Positions 42,160-50,537 are shown, counted from the first letter of the stretch. The stretch is DNA of 64,000 nt from Occultella gossypii (GCF_019947135.1 NZ_JAGSHT010000013.1:327379-391378), one strand, 5' to 3'. The notes: generated by a model not told the origin, from the sequence alone. Program-made: numbers and translations.

Positions 42160-42177
42160 CGTGGCACCTCCCGGCGT

Positions 42178-43188
42178 TCAGTGTGAACCGGTGCGTGCGT
42201 ACTGGACATGGGCACGGGCCCGGTGGAATCCGGCGCGCTCGTACACGGCGATCGCGGGGGCGTTCTCGCCCTCCACATACAGCTCGAGCCCGGTGAGATC
42301 CCGGGCCGCGAACGCCGCCATCGCGTGCGCGGTGAGCAGCCCGCCGATGCCGCGGCCCTGCGCGTCCGGGTCCACGCCGAGCACGTAGATCTCCCCCACC
42401 CGGTCGGAGATCTTCACCCACATGGAACCGAGTGTTCGGCCGCTGTTCACATCCTCGGCGAGCCAGAACAGTCCTCGGTCGAACCACGGCTGGGCCATCC
42501 GTGCCTCGAGGTCGGCGCGGGTCATCCGGCCCTGCTCGGGGTGGTCGGCGAACGCGCGTGCGTTCACGGTCAGCCAGGCCTGCTCGTCGCGGCCGGGTTC
42601 GAAGGTGCGCACCCGAACGCCGTCGACGGCGGAGGTCGCCTCGGTCTGTGACGGCGCCCTGGTCGGTGCGGGCGCGGTCATCACCCAGAGGTCACGGACC
42701 ACGCTGAGCCCGCGGCTCGCCGCGAGCGCCCGGGCGGGTGCAAGATCGCCGTGCGCCCACACGCGCACGTCCCTAGGTCCGTCCCCCTCCGAGCCGTCAG
42801 TGCCGTCAGTGCCGTCCAGCACCGCATCCAGGAGGGCCCCACCGATCCCCCGGCGTCGCGCCGCCGGGTCCACGGCGAGCTCGCCCGACCCATCGGCCAC
42901 CTGGGCGTACCCGACGATCGGGACCTGCCCACCGCCGTCGGGCACCGACGTTACGGCGCCGTCAGCGACGACGCGCCCACCGCCGTCGGGCACGACTCGC
43001 GCTCCGCCGTCGGGCCGTTCTGGCCCACCCCGGACGAGCAGGTGCCGCACGGACCTATCGCCGTCCAGATTCAGCAGCGACTGCTCGTCGAACGCGGCCT
43101 CGCCGTCGGCGGCGGCCACCCGGGCGGTGAACTCCCGCACGGCAGCGACGTCCGCGGCGGTCAGCGTCTGCGCGACCTCGATCACCAT
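42178..43188 (-). CDS. mshD: Mycothiol synthase MshD with a repeat-filled insert
   Basis: The 336-residue protein has two GNAT domains. The C-terminal one holds the acetyl-CoA loop (VLGVDPDAQGRGIGGLLT) and the YVEGENAPAIAVYERAGF end typical of MshD, which acetylates Cys-GlcN-Ins to finish mycothiol. The N-terminal domain (ELAVDPAARRRGIGGALLDAVL) is interrupted near residues 56-88 by four 8-residue units like PDGGGRVV, encoded by 24-bp repeats. The insert falls between two beta-strands, so the fold may tolerate it. ATG 43188 overlaps the upstream gene's stop by one base. Confidence 0.93.
   Translation of the reverse strand: MVIEVAQTLTAADVAAVREFTARVAAADGEAAFDEQSLLNLDGDRSVRHLLVRGGPERPDGGARVVPDGGGRVVADGAVTSVPDGGGQVPIVGYAQVADGSGELAVDPAARRRGIGGALLDAVLDGTDGTDGSEGDGPRDVRVWAHGDLAPARALAASRGLSVVRDLWVMTAPAPTRAPSQTEATSAVDGVRVRTFEPGRDEQAWLTVNARAFADHPEQGRMTRADLEARMAQPWFDRGLFWLAEDVNSGRTLGSMWVKISDRVGEIYVLGVDPDAQGRGIGGLLTAHAMAAFAARDLTGLELYVEGENAPAIAVYERAGFHRARAHVQYARTGSH
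42932..43027. repeat. 24-bp tandem repeat inside mshD
   Basis: Units begin at 42932, 42956 (degenerate), 42980 and 43004, with core CCGCCGTCGG on the + strand. They encode roughly PDGGxRVV in the MshD N-terminal domain. Unit length is a multiple of three, so expansion keeps the frame. Confidence 0.8.
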
Positions 43189-43823
43189 CAGTCCAACCGC
43201 CCGGCTCGCCAGAGGGCCGCGGCATTCTCCAGGTCGGTGGCGGTGTCCAGCAGGGCACCGGCGTTGCGGGTGAGCCGGGTGGCCCGGTCCCGGTCATCGA
43301 GTTCGACCCAGTCCGCGTCCATGGCCGAGCCGGTGGCGAGCACCCGCAGGAACGCGGCGGCGCGGTCCAGGGTCACGCCCAGGTCCCCCCGGAACACACC
43401 GGACAGCACCGCGTCGGCGAGCTCGCGGATCTGGTCCGGGCCGGGCGGTGACGCGACGCCTGCGACGACCCCGGCGACCTCCGCGCGGTGCAGGCCGAGG
43501 TGGTAGCGCTCGGCGATGGTGTGCGGGTCCCGCCGGGTCCACTCACGCAGGAGGTAGAGCCGCCAGAGCGCTCCGGGCAGGGTGTCCGCCGGGCTCTGCG
43601 ACCACATCGAGGCGACCGTGTCCAGGCCCTCGGTGTCCACGAGGGTGATCAGGCGTCGCACCAGTTCCGAGTCCTCGGCGCCATCCCGGCCGCCGAGCAC
43701 AAGGGCACCCGCCGTCGTGTGGGCGAGTTCGGACCGGACCGCCGGGTCGATGTCACCGGCGATCTGCTCTGCCTCCTGCGGGCTCAGCATCGCGGGGCGG
43801 CGGAAACGGTGCGTACTCAACAT
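43188..43823 (-). CDS. Hypothetical protein upstream of mshD
   Basis: The roughly 211-residue soluble, mostly helical, acidic protein has no signal peptide or membrane helix. Recognisable stretches are PQEAEQIAGDIDPAVRSELA (near 15), ALWRLYLLREWTRRDPHTIAERYHLG (near 85) and a C-terminal NAGALLDTATDLENAAALWRAGRLD. I know actinobacterial proteins of this look beside mshD but no function. The start is uncertain: ATG 43823 has GAGGAG almost touching it, and ATG 43790 is an alternative. Its stop overlaps mshD, so the two are probably co-translated. Confidence 0.7.
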   Translation of the reverse strand: MLSTHRFRRPAMLSPQEAEQIAGDIDPAVRSELAHTTAGALVLGGRDGAEDSELVRRLITLVDTEGLDTVASMWSQSPADTLPGALWRLYLLREWTRRDPHTIAERYHLGLHRAEVAGVVAGVASPPGPDQIRELADAVLSGVFRGDLGVTLDRAAAFLRVLATGSAMDADWVELDDRDRATRLTRNAGALLDTATDLENAAALWRAGRLD

Positions 43824-43916
43824 GCTCCTCGAGATCGGCGATCGTGGGCCGGGCGACCCGGACGCCTCGACAACGCCGCGACGCCACCGGGCATTCCGGG
43901 TGACGTGGATCGGCAC

Positions 43917-45122
43917 TCACCCGAAATTTCGGCCCTCACCACGATACGTGGGCACCGTCTCGCGCACACGTTCGCCCCGGACGAGGTGCACGGCGTCGAA
44001 CCTCTCCAGCATCTCGCCGGCCTTCGGGTGCCGGAACCAGACCCTGGTGCCGATGGCGGGCACACGGTGCCCACGCCGGTATCGCAGCGGTGTCTGCACC
44101 TCGCCCGCACCCTCGGAGCGCAGCAGTGCCGAGCCGTCGACGGCGCGCGGCAGCCGGTCCGTGCCGGCCGGGCCGGACGCCGCGTACCCGCCGCCGAACG
44201 CGGTCGCGATCCGGGTTGCCGGACGGCGGACGACGTCAAGCCCGAAGAAGGCGGCCGGGCGGGCGGTGAAGCCGGAGTAGTCGTCGAACAGGGTCGGACA
44301 GAACAGGCCGGAGCCGGCGGTCACCTCGGTCACGGTCGGGTCCGTGGCGACGTCGTGCACGGACCCGCTGCCACCGGCGTTGACCAGCAACCGCCTGCCC
44401 AGGTGCTCCTCGAGGGCGGCCACCACGGCGGGGCGCCGGCCGGCGAGCTCGCGCAGCGAGGCCCGCTTGAGGATCCGGACCCCGACGCCACGCAGACCGG
44501 CCTCGCCCAGCCCCGCCACCTGTGCGTCGTAGAACATCACCCCGCGCACCCGGACCCGTCCGGTGCGCTCCACCGCCCGGGCCAGCACGACGGCGTCGGC
44601 CGGGGTGCGCAGCGGCGAGCGCCGCACGCCCAGGTGCACCCCGAAGGGCGGGATCCGCAGCGAGGCGTCCACGTCGATGCACACCTGCACGGCCGGACCG
44701 CCCGGGGACCCGGCCCGGATCAGCGCCCGCTCGATCAGAGCGATCTGGGCGACGTCGTCGACCATCAGTGTGATGGACTCCCGGGCCGCCGGGCTCGACG
44801 CGAGCGCCACCAGCGACGCGGTGTCCACACTCGGGTACCCGACCAGCACGTCGGAGATGCCGTCCTCGGCGAGCCAGAGCGCCTCGGCGAGCGAGTAGGC
44901 CATCACGCCGGAGAAGCCGTGCACGTCCAGGGCTCGGTGCACCAGCTGCCGCACCCGGACCGACTTGGTCGCCAGCCGCACCGGGGTGCCGCCGGCGCGG
45001 GCGATCAGATCCCGCGCATTGATGTCGAAGGTGTCCAGGTCCACGACGGCGAGCGGTGCACTCAGGGATCGGGTCGCGTCACGCCATGGCGCGGGCCGGC
45101 CGACGGCCCCGGATCGACTCAT
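43917..45122 (-). CDS. PLP-dependent amino acid deaminase/aldolase (alanine racemase N-terminal fold)
   Basis: The 401-residue fold-III PLP enzyme has the PLP lysine near residue 53 in RLATKSVRVRQL, a barrel through about 270, and the C-terminal D-Ser dehydratase-like domain (GTRVWFRHPKAGEMLERFD, VPTYRGEG). This architecture covers D-threonine aldolases, D-serine dehydratases and bacterial amino acid deaminase/aldolases; I cannot tell which reaction applies. ATG 45122 begins at a Ser/Arg-rich start, 46 bases from the divergent oxidase gene. The pairing with that oxidase is frequent in Actinobacteria, so a shared pathway or control is plausible. Confidence 0.85.
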   Translation of the reverse strand: MSRSGAVGRPAPWRDATRSLSAPLAVVDLDTFDINARDLIARAGGTPVRLATKSVRVRQLVHRALDVHGFSGVMAYSLAEALWLAEDGISDVLVGYPSVDTASLVALASSPAARESITLMVDDVAQIALIERALIRAGSPGGPAVQVCIDVDASLRIPPFGVHLGVRRSPLRTPADAVVLARAVERTGRVRVRGVMFYDAQVAGLGEAGLRGVGVRILKRASLRELAGRRPAVVAALEEHLGRRLLVNAGGSGSVHDVATDPTVTEVTAGSGLFCPTLFDDYSGFTARPAAFFGLDVVRRPATRIATAFGGGYAASGPAGTDRLPRAVDGSALLRSEGAGEVQTPLRYRRGHRVPAIGTRVWFRHPKAGEMLERFDAVHLVRGERVRETVPTYRGEGRNFG

Positions 45123-45168
45123 GCCCCCATTGTCACGTGTGCGGGCAAGTCCGCGCGATGATGTCCCG

Positions 45169-46509
45169 ATGACCGCACCTGCCACGTGGCGGAACTGGGC
45201 CGGGACCGCGTGGGCCAAGCCCAGCCGGTTCGCCCGCCCCGCCTCCGAGGACGAGGCCGCGGCCCTGGTCCGAGCGGCCGCCGAGACCGGCGGCCAGGTC
45301 CGGGCGGTCGGGGCCGGGCACTCGTTCACCCCGGCTGTCGTCACCGACGGCACCATGGTCAGCCTGGACCACCTCGACCGGGTGGAGTGGGTGGGTCCGG
45401 AGGAGGCCGACGGTGCCCGGGAGGTCCGCGTCGGCGCGGGCATCCGGCTGTCGGCGCTGTGCGGGGAGCTCGCGCGGCGCGGCCTGGCCCTGGAGAACAT
45501 GGGCGACATCGACGCGCAGTCCCTGGCCGGGGCGATCTCCACCGGCACCCATGGCACCGGCGCGGCCTTCACCGGGTTCGCCGCCCATGTACGAGCGGTA
45601 CGGCTGATCACGCCCGACGGCGACATCGTCACGGCGAGCGCGGCGCAGCGCCCGGAACTGTTCGAGGCGGCCCGGCTGGGGCTGGGCGCGGTAGGGCTGC
45701 TCACCGCGATCACGATGCGGTGCGTGCCCGCGTTCGGGCTGCGCGCGGTGGAGACGCCGATGCTGCTCGGGCAGGTGCTGGAGTCGCTACCCGAGGCAGA
45801 CGGGCCGGTCGCCACCAACGAGCACTTCGAGTTCTACTGGTTCCCGTACTCGCGCGTCGCGCTGACCAAGGCGAACAACCGGGTCCGGCCGGGTGACGGC
45901 GAAACGCCGCTGCCCACGTGGCGCCGGATCCTCGACGACGAGGTGCTCTCCAACGGCATCTTCAACGCGACGAACGTGCTCACCGCGAGGCTGCCGGTGC
46001 TCACCCCGACCGTGAACCGGGTCGCGTCGCGGCTGCTCACCGCCCGGACGTACACGGCATCCTCGGCGGCCGTGTTCACGTCGCCGCGCCGGGTGGTGTT
46101 CAAGGAGATGGAGTACGCGCTGCCCGCCGACGCCGTGGTGCCCGCGCTGCGCGAGGTGGACGCCTGGGTGCGCCGGACCGGGGAGAACGTGCCGTTCCCG
46201 GTGGAGGTGCGGTTCGCGGCGGCGGACGACGTGTGGCTCTCCACGGCACACGGGCGGGCGAGCGGGTACATCGCGGTGCACCAGTTCCACACCCTGGCCC
46301 ACGAACGGTACTTCCGAGCGGTCGAGGACATCATGATCGCCCACACCGGTAGGCCGCACTGGGGCAAGATGCACCGCCGCAACGCGGCCGCCCTGGCCGA
46401 CCTCTACCCGAGGTTCGCCGACTTCCTCGCGGTGCGGGACGCCGTCGACCCGCACGGCCTGTTCGCGAACCGGTACACCGACACTGTGTTCGGGCCCGCC
46501 GGGAGGTAG
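45169..46509 (+). CDS. FAD-binding D-arabinono-1,4-lactone/L-gulonolactone-type oxidase
   Basis: The 446-residue flavoprotein has a PCMH-type FAD domain (10-190: VRAVGAGHSFTP, then SLAGAISTGTHGTG) and an ALO domain ending in GRPHWGKMHRRNAAAL and DPHGLFANRY. Family members oxidise aldonolactones or alditols with oxygen or another acceptor. The residue context AGHSF lacks an obvious covalent flavin His upstream of Ser, as in dehydrogenase-like mycobacterial homologs. ATG 45169 is set by conservation; the site upstream is weak. It is transcribed away from the PLP enzyme gene. Confidence 0.9.
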   Translation: MTAPATWRNWAGTAWAKPSRFARPASEDEAAALVRAAAETGGQVRAVGAGHSFTPAVVTDGTMVSLDHLDRVEWVGPEEADGAREVRVGAGIRLSALCGELARRGLALENMGDIDAQSLAGAISTGTHGTGAAFTGFAAHVRAVRLITPDGDIVTASAAQRPELFEAARLGLGAVGLLTAITMRCVPAFGLRAVETPMLLGQVLESLPEADGPVATNEHFEFYWFPYSRVALTKANNRVRPGDGETPLPTWRRILDDEVLSNGIFNATNVLTARLPVLTPTVNRVASRLLTARTYTASSAAVFTSPRRVVFKEMEYALPADAVVPALREVDAWVRRTGENVPFPVEVRFAAADDVWLSTAHGRASGYIAVHQFHTLAHERYFRAVEDIMIAHTGRPHWGKMHRRNAAALADLYPRFADFLAVRDAVDPHGLFANRYTDTVFGPAGR

Positions 46510-46550
46510 CATCGCCGGGTCCGCCTCGCCGACCGTGAGAGGTGCCCGCA

Positions 46551-47384
46551 ATGCGCCGGTCCGTGAGCGCCGACCTCGACTTCAGTACCGGCGAGGGCGC
46601 CACCCAGGTGGCCCTGCTGATCGCCGTGGCCCGCGCGCCGGGGCTCGAGATCACCGACGAGCTGACGGTCACCAAGGACGGCGACCCGGTCGAGGTCGTG
46701 GAGATCGGGGCGCCACACCACGGGGTGATGCACCTCGTCGAGTTCGACGCCGCGACCGTCCGCGGCGCCCAGGTGCGGGTCCGGTACAGCGCCACGATCG
46801 ACGGCGACCCGGCAGCGGCGCTCAACCTCGCGCCGGCGCCGAGCACGTCCGACCTGCTCACCTACCTGCGCCCGAGCCGGTACGCCGAGTCCGACGAACT
46901 GCTGCCGACGGCGCGGCGTGAGTTCCGTGGGCTGAGCGGCCTCGGGCTGCTCGACGCCGTCGCGTCGTGGGTCCGCGAGCGCCTGTTCTACGTGCCCGGG
47001 TCGAGCCGGGTGACCGACGGCGCGGTCTCCACGATGCTGCACGGGCAAGGCGTCTGCCGTGACTACGCGCACCTGGTGGTGGCGCTGCTGCGCGCGATGG
47101 ACACCCCGGCCAGGCTGACCGCGGTGTACGCGCCCGGGCTGAGCCCGATGGACTTCCACGCGGTCGCCGAGGCATGGGTGGCGGGCCACTGGCACGTGGT
47201 GGACGCCACCGGGCTGGCCCCGCGCAGTTCCCTGGTGCGGATCGCCACCGGTCGCGATGCCGCCGACACCGCGTTCCTGTCCAGCTACGGCGGCGGGCTG
47301 CGGATGGGGCCGCAGCGGGTGATGGCCACGGTCGACGGCGACCTGCCCGTGGACGAGCCGTCGACGGCGGTCCGGCTGCCCTGA
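46551..47384 (+). CDS. Transglutaminase-like cysteine peptidase
   Basis: The 277-residue cytoplasmic protein has an N-terminal beta domain followed by a transglutaminase-like core. The triad is Cys169 (HGQGVCRDYAHL), His203 (MDFHAVAEAWV) and Asp218 (VVDATGLAP). Such stand-alone bacterial proteins are usually proteases or amidases; the substrate is unknown. ATG 46551 is chosen because GAGAGG lies seven bases upstream; GTG 46542 would start inside that site. It lies 41 bases after the lactone oxidase, possibly one transcript. Confidence 0.9.
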   Translation: MRRSVSADLDFSTGEGATQVALLIAVARAPGLEITDELTVTKDGDPVEVVEIGAPHHGVMHLVEFDAATVRGAQVRVRYSATIDGDPAAALNLAPAPSTSDLLTYLRPSRYAESDELLPTARREFRGLSGLGLLDAVASWVRERLFYVPGSSRVTDGAVSTMLHGQGVCRDYAHLVVALLRAMDTPARLTAVYAPGLSPMDFHAVAEAWVAGHWHVVDATGLAPRSSLVRIATGRDAADTAFLSSYGGGLRMGPQRVMATVDGDLPVDEPSTAVRLP

Positions 47385-47503
47385 CGCCCGCTCGGACGGG
47401 CAGAGCTGCCCGCGGGATCCGGACCCGGGTGTCCGCGCTCAGGCCTAGAGTTGCCTTGTACCCGGCGTGGGCCGGCGGGCGACCAGCGCGAGGGGACCGG
47501 CAG

Positions 47504-48019
47504 ATGTCATACAACAACCAGTACGGCCAGCCGCCGCAGGACCCCTACCAGGCGAGCGGTCCGCAGTCGTGGGGCGGCAGCGGACCCGCGGTGCCGGGTG
47601 GCGAGGCGTACGGGCAGGGAGTCGTCCCGCACGCGTACGGGCAGAACTCCTACGGCGAGCCCGGGCCCTATGGGTCGGCGCCCGGAGCATATGGGCCGGC
47701 CCCCGGGACGTACGGACCCCCGCCCGGTGCCTACGGTGCGTACGGTCCGGTCGCTCCGCCGCAGAAGGACACCACCGCGACGTACCTGCTCTGGTTCTTC
47801 CTCGGCTGGCTCGGCGTGCACAACTTCTACCTGAACCGCGTCGGGCCGGGCATCGGCCAGGTCGCGCTGTACGTCGTCGGCTGGGCCACCGCGGTCATCC
47901 TGATCGGCTGGGTGATGCTCTTCGCCTGGTTCGTGTGGTGGATCATCGACGCGTTCATGATCCCCGGCATCATCCGCGAGCAGAACCACCGGGCGACCGG
48001 CTACCCGCAGCCCTGGTAG
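47504..48019 (+). CDS. TM2 domain membrane protein with Tyr/Pro/Gly-rich N-terminus
   Basis: In the 171-residue protein, residues 1-85 are low complexity with repeated GxYGxxPGAYGP. A TM2 domain follows: a first helix with YLLWFFLGWLGVHNFYLNR, the conserved turn GPGIGQVALYVVGW, and a second helix ending FVWWIIDAFMIP. TM2 proteins are small and widespread, and their role is unknown. GAGGGG stands eight bases before ATG 47504. An inverted repeat after the gene may end transcription before tRNA-Lys. Confidence 0.9.
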   Translation: MSYNNQYGQPPQDPYQASGPQSWGGSGPAVPGGEAYGQGVVPHAYGQNSYGEPGPYGSAPGAYGPAPGTYGPPPGAYGAYGPVAPPQKDTTATYLLWFFLGWLGVHNFYLNRVGPGIGQVALYVVGWATAVILIGWVMLFAWFVWWIIDAFMIPGIIREQNHRATGYPQPW

Positions 48020-48033
48020 TACGAGCGGCACAG

Positions 48034-48083
48034 GCACGGCGGGCCGCCGAGTAGACTTCCCCGGCGAGTACGAGCCGCCGTGC
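48034..48083 (+). other. Inverted repeat upstream of tRNA-Lys
   Basis: GCACGGCGG (48034-48042) and CCGCCGTGC (48075-48083) are perfect complements 32 bases apart, lying within a looser match that includes GAGCGGCAC. They sit between the TM2 gene and the tRNA and may fold into a terminator or a processing structure. Confidence 0.45.
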
Positions 48084-48090
48084 CGCTCGC

Positions 48091-48163
48091 GGGCCTCTAG
48101 CTCAATCGGTAGAGCTGCGGACTTTTAATCCGTAGGTTGTGGGTTCGAGCCCCACGGGGCCCA
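48091..48163 (+). tRNA. tRNA-Lys (anticodon TTT)
   Basis: The 73-base cloverleaf has acceptor GGGCCTC pairing with GGGGCCC (one G-T wobble), D-arm GCTC...GAGC, anticodon stem CGGA/TCCG around loop CTTTTAA (anticodon TTT), T-arm GTGGG/CCCAC with TTCGAGC, and discriminator A. The CCA end is not encoded, as usual in many Actinobacteria. It decodes AAA and AAG. Confidence 0.97.
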
Positions 48164-48176
48164 CCCACTGTTCCCC

Positions 48177-48243
48177 GTTCTTCGAACCGCGCCGTGCTCC
48201 CGTCCTTCGAACCGCGCCGTGTTCCCGTTCTTCGAACCGCGCG
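48177..48243. repeat. 25-bp tandem repeat just after tRNA-Lys
   Basis: Two full copies (48177-48201, 48202-48226) and a partial third (48227-48243) share GTTCTTCGAACCGCGCCGTG. Each copy holds the palindrome TTCGAA; on the - strand it reads GGTTCGAA, like a tRNA T-loop. It starts 13 bases after the tRNA. It has too few copies and no spacers, so it is not CRISPR. The function is unknown. Confidence 0.75.
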
Positions 48244-48305
48244 ATATCACGCCGAGTCCCCCTCCCGATGCGTGCTCACGGCATCGTCTCCTTCCCGCTG
48301 GCATT

Positions 48306-48327
48306 CTGTACATACTAGTTGTTACAG
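48306..48327. promoter_or_regulatory. Palindromic operator upstream of the TetR-gap pair
   Basis: A 22-base dyad is centred at 48316.5: outer arms CTGTA (48306-48310) and TACAG (48323-48327), inner palindrome ACTAGT (48314-48319). It lies 8 bases before the GTG of the TetR gene in an unusually AT-rich patch, where a promoter would sit. Length, position and symmetry fit a TetR-family autoregulatory operator. Confidence 0.65.
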
Positions 48328-48334
48328 TCGCCTC

Positions 48335-48910
48335 GTGAACTCGCGCGACGAACTGACGACAGCTATGGCGGACCTGCTGTGGGAGCGCGGCTATGCGGCG
48401 ACGAGCCCGCGCGAGGTGATGGCGCGTGCCGGGGTCGGACAGGGCAGCATGTACCACCACTTCAGCGGCAAGCACGAGCTGGCTGTCGAGGCACTGTCGG
48501 CGGTCACCGGGGAACTGACGGGCGAGTCCGCACTGCTTGAGGGGGGGGCCTCACCGCTGGAGCGGATGAAGAGCTACCTCTCGATCCCGCGCGCGGGAAC
48601 CCTCGGGTGCAGGGTCGGCCGGATGACCCAGGACCCGCAGGTGGTGCTGGATGCGGAGCTCATCGCGATCGTCGCGAACGCCTTCGACACGATGCTGGGC
48701 CGCTGGGAGGAGGCGATCACCGCCGCGATCGCGGCCGGAGAACTGCCGGCGGGCATCGTGCCGGCCGACCTCGCCCGGACCCTCGCCGCGGTCATCCAGG
48801 GCGGCTACGTCCTCGCCCGCGCGAAGGGTGAACAGGGCCCCATGGACGCCGCGATCCGCGGAGCCGTGTCCCTGCTCGACGCCGCGCACGCGGCCGGCAC
48901 CGCCGACTGA
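48335..48910 (+). CDS. TetR/AcrR family transcriptional regulator
   Basis: The 191-residue repressor has an N-terminal helix-turn-helix (TSPREVMARAGVGQGSMYHHFSGK, with SMYHHF as the recognition helix near residues 34-45). A ligand-binding C-terminal domain follows, with GCRVGRMTQD near 85, typical of the LmrA/YxaF-like subgroup. GTG 48335 is fixed by the conserved start and the operator just before it. The gap gene follows after 22 bases, so this regulator probably controls it. The ligand is unknown. Confidence 0.93.
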   Translation: MNSRDELTTAMADLLWERGYAATSPREVMARAGVGQGSMYHHFSGKHELAVEALSAVTGELTGESALLEGGASPLERMKSYLSIPRAGTLGCRVGRMTQDPQVVLDAELIAIVANAFDTMLGRWEEAITAAIAAGELPAGIVPADLARTLAAVIQGGYVLARAKGEQGPMDAAIRGAVSLLDAAHAAGTAD

Positions 48911-48932
48911 CCAACCCGAGAAGGAGAACCCC

Positions 48933-49928
48933 ATGACAGTTCGTATCGGAATCAACGGATTCGGCCGCATCGGCCGCAGCTACCTGCGCGCCGCCCTGGG
49001 CAGCAACGCCGACGTCGAGGTCGTAGCGATCAACGACATCGCCGACGCCGCGACCCTCGCCTCGCTCCTGGAGTGGGACTCGCTGGGCGGGCATCTCGAG
49101 GGCGTACAGGTCGACGACGACGCCATTCTCGTCGACGGTGCGCGCATCCGCGTCACCGCAGAACGCGAGCCGGCCGACATTCCGTGGGGCGAGGAGCGCG
49201 TCGACGTCGTCATCGAGTCCACCGGCCGGTTCGCGGATCCGGACAGCGCGCGTCAGCACCTGGCCGCAGGAGCGCGAAAGGTCATCATCTCCGCGCCGGC
49301 GTCCGGCGACGTGCCCGCGGTCGTGCTGGGCGTCAACGACGAGGCGATCGACGTGGCGCAGGACGTGTTCTCCAACGGCTCGTGCACCACGAACTGCCTC
49401 GCCCCGATGGTGAAGGTGCTGCACGAGGCGTTCGGTATCGAGTCCGGGCTCATGACGACGATCCACGCCTACACCAGCGACCAGCGCCTGCACGACGCTC
49501 CGCACGGGGACCTCCGGCGCGCCCGCGCCGCCGGCCTGTCCACGATTCCGACATCCTCTGGTGTCGCGAGCACGATCGGCCGCATCATCCCTGAGCTCGA
49601 CGGGAAGCTCACCGGTCTCGCACTGCGCGTCCCCGTGCCCGTCGGCTCGATCACCGACCTCACGGTCAAGCTCACCCAGCCGGCGACCGTCGAGGAGGTC
49701 AACTCGGCCTTCCGCACCGCCGCTGCGACCCCCGGGCTCTCGCCCTACCTCGCGTACTCGGAGGCGCCCATCGTTTCGGCCGACATCGTGGGCAACCCCC
49801 ACTCGGCGATCTTCGACGCGCCCCTGACCCAGGTCGTCGGCGATCAGGTCAAGATCTTCGCCTGGTACGACAACGAATGGGGATTCTCGAACCGGCTCGT
49901 GGAGCTGTCCGAGCGCATCGGCGCCTAA
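48933..49928 (+). CDS. gap: Glyceraldehyde-3-phosphate dehydrogenase, TetR-linked isoform
   Basis: The 331-residue enzyme has an NAD-binding start TVRIGINGFGRIGR, catalytic Cys151 in SNGSCTTNCLAP, His in IHAYTSDQ and WYDNEWGFS. The usual motif is SNASCTTN; here Ala before Ser-Cys is Gly. The linked TetR gene, AAGGAG start site and absence of pgk/tpi neighbours suggest a second, inducible isoform rather than the housekeeping gapA of the gap-pgk-tpi operon (not in the window). It ends at a good hairpin. Confidence 0.93.
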   Translation: MTVRIGINGFGRIGRSYLRAALGSNADVEVVAINDIADAATLASLLEWDSLGGHLEGVQVDDDAILVDGARIRVTAEREPADIPWGEERVDVVIESTGRFADPDSARQHLAAGARKVIISAPASGDVPAVVLGVNDEAIDVAQDVFSNGSCTTNCLAPMVKVLHEAFGIESGLMTTIHAYTSDQRLHDAPHGDLRRARAAGLSTIPTSSGVASTIGRIIPELDGKLTGLALRVPVPVGSITDLTVKLTQPATVEEVNSAFRTAAATPGLSPYLAYSEAPIVSADIVGNPHSAIFDAPLTQVVGDQVKIFAWYDNEWGFSNRLVELSERIGA

Positions 49929-49936
49929 CGGCCGCA

Positions 49937-49975
49937 CCGGCGCTACCTGGCTCCGACCCGGACAGGTGGCGCCGG
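49937..49975 (+). terminator. Terminator after gap
   Basis: Arms of 13 bases (49937-49949 and 49963-49975) pair fully apart from one T-G wobble around a 13-base loop, starting 9 bases after the gap stop. There is no T-run. It isolates the TetR-gap unit from the next gene. Confidence 0.65.
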
Positions 49976-50015
49976 ACCGGTGCGGGTCCGGGGTACGCCC
50001 GGCTACCGTCTACGC

Positions 50016-50537
50016 ATGAGCCACCTCGAGCCCACGCCCGCCGACCGGCTGGGCCGGCACCCGCGGATGCGGCACGTCGCCAACTGGGTCAACCTCTCCA
50101 CCGTGCTCGGGCTCGGTGTGGCCATGGCGGGCGGCGCGAGGATCCGCCGCGGCCCGCAGCTGCTGTACCTGGCCGAGCGCTACCGGTGGCGCTTCCCGAA
50201 CGGCAGCGCGTTCACCGTCGGCGACGTCGTGATCACCCGCCACGACATCGGGAAACTCACGGCCAATCGGCCCACCCTGCTGCAGCACGAGGAACGACAC
50301 AGCCGGCAATGGATGGCCTGCCTCGGCCTCCCGTTCATCCCGCTGTACCTGCTCTCGATGGGCTGGTCCTGGCTGCGCACCGGAGACCGGGCGGCCAGGT
50401 GCTTCTTCGAGCGCGACGCGGGCCTTGCCACGGGCGGCTACGCCGACGTGCCGCCGCGCCCGCTCGGGCCGGCACTGGTGAAGCTCGCGCGAGAGGTCAC
50501 GAGGCTGCGGACGGCGCCGTCGGGGGTGCGCCCGTGA
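50016..50537 (+). CDS. Hypothetical membrane-associated protein with HExxH motif
   Basis: The 173-residue protein has HEERH near residue 95 in TLLQHEERHSRQW, followed by a hydrophobic stretch (LGLPFIPLYLLSMGWSWL) and a later Glu in CFFERDAGLATGGY. The order HExxH - helix - Glu - Gly-Gly-Tyr recalls small bacterial zincin-like proteins with HEYxHSxQ near a membrane helix. Metal binding is inferred. The start at ATG 50016 lacks a clear ribosome site. Its stop overlaps the GTG of the GH3 gene (GTGA), so the two are translated together. Confidence 0.75.
   Translation: MSHLEPTPADRLGRHPRMRHVANWVNLSTVLGLGVAMAGGARIRRGPQLLYLAERYRWRFPNGSAFTVGDVVITRHDIGKLTANRPTLLQHEERHSRQWMACLGLPFIPLYLLSMGWSWLRTGDRAARCFFERDAGLATGGYADVPPRPLGPALVKLAREVTRLRTAPSGVRP

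Noticed and set aside
39169..42186. A roughly 1000-codon + strand frame opposite mutT1 and ppk
   Set aside because: It is a shadow of two conserved genes, with no start site or family pattern.
48177..48243. Possible CRISPR array after the tRNA
   Set aside because: There are fewer than three units, directly adjoining without spacers, and no cas genes.
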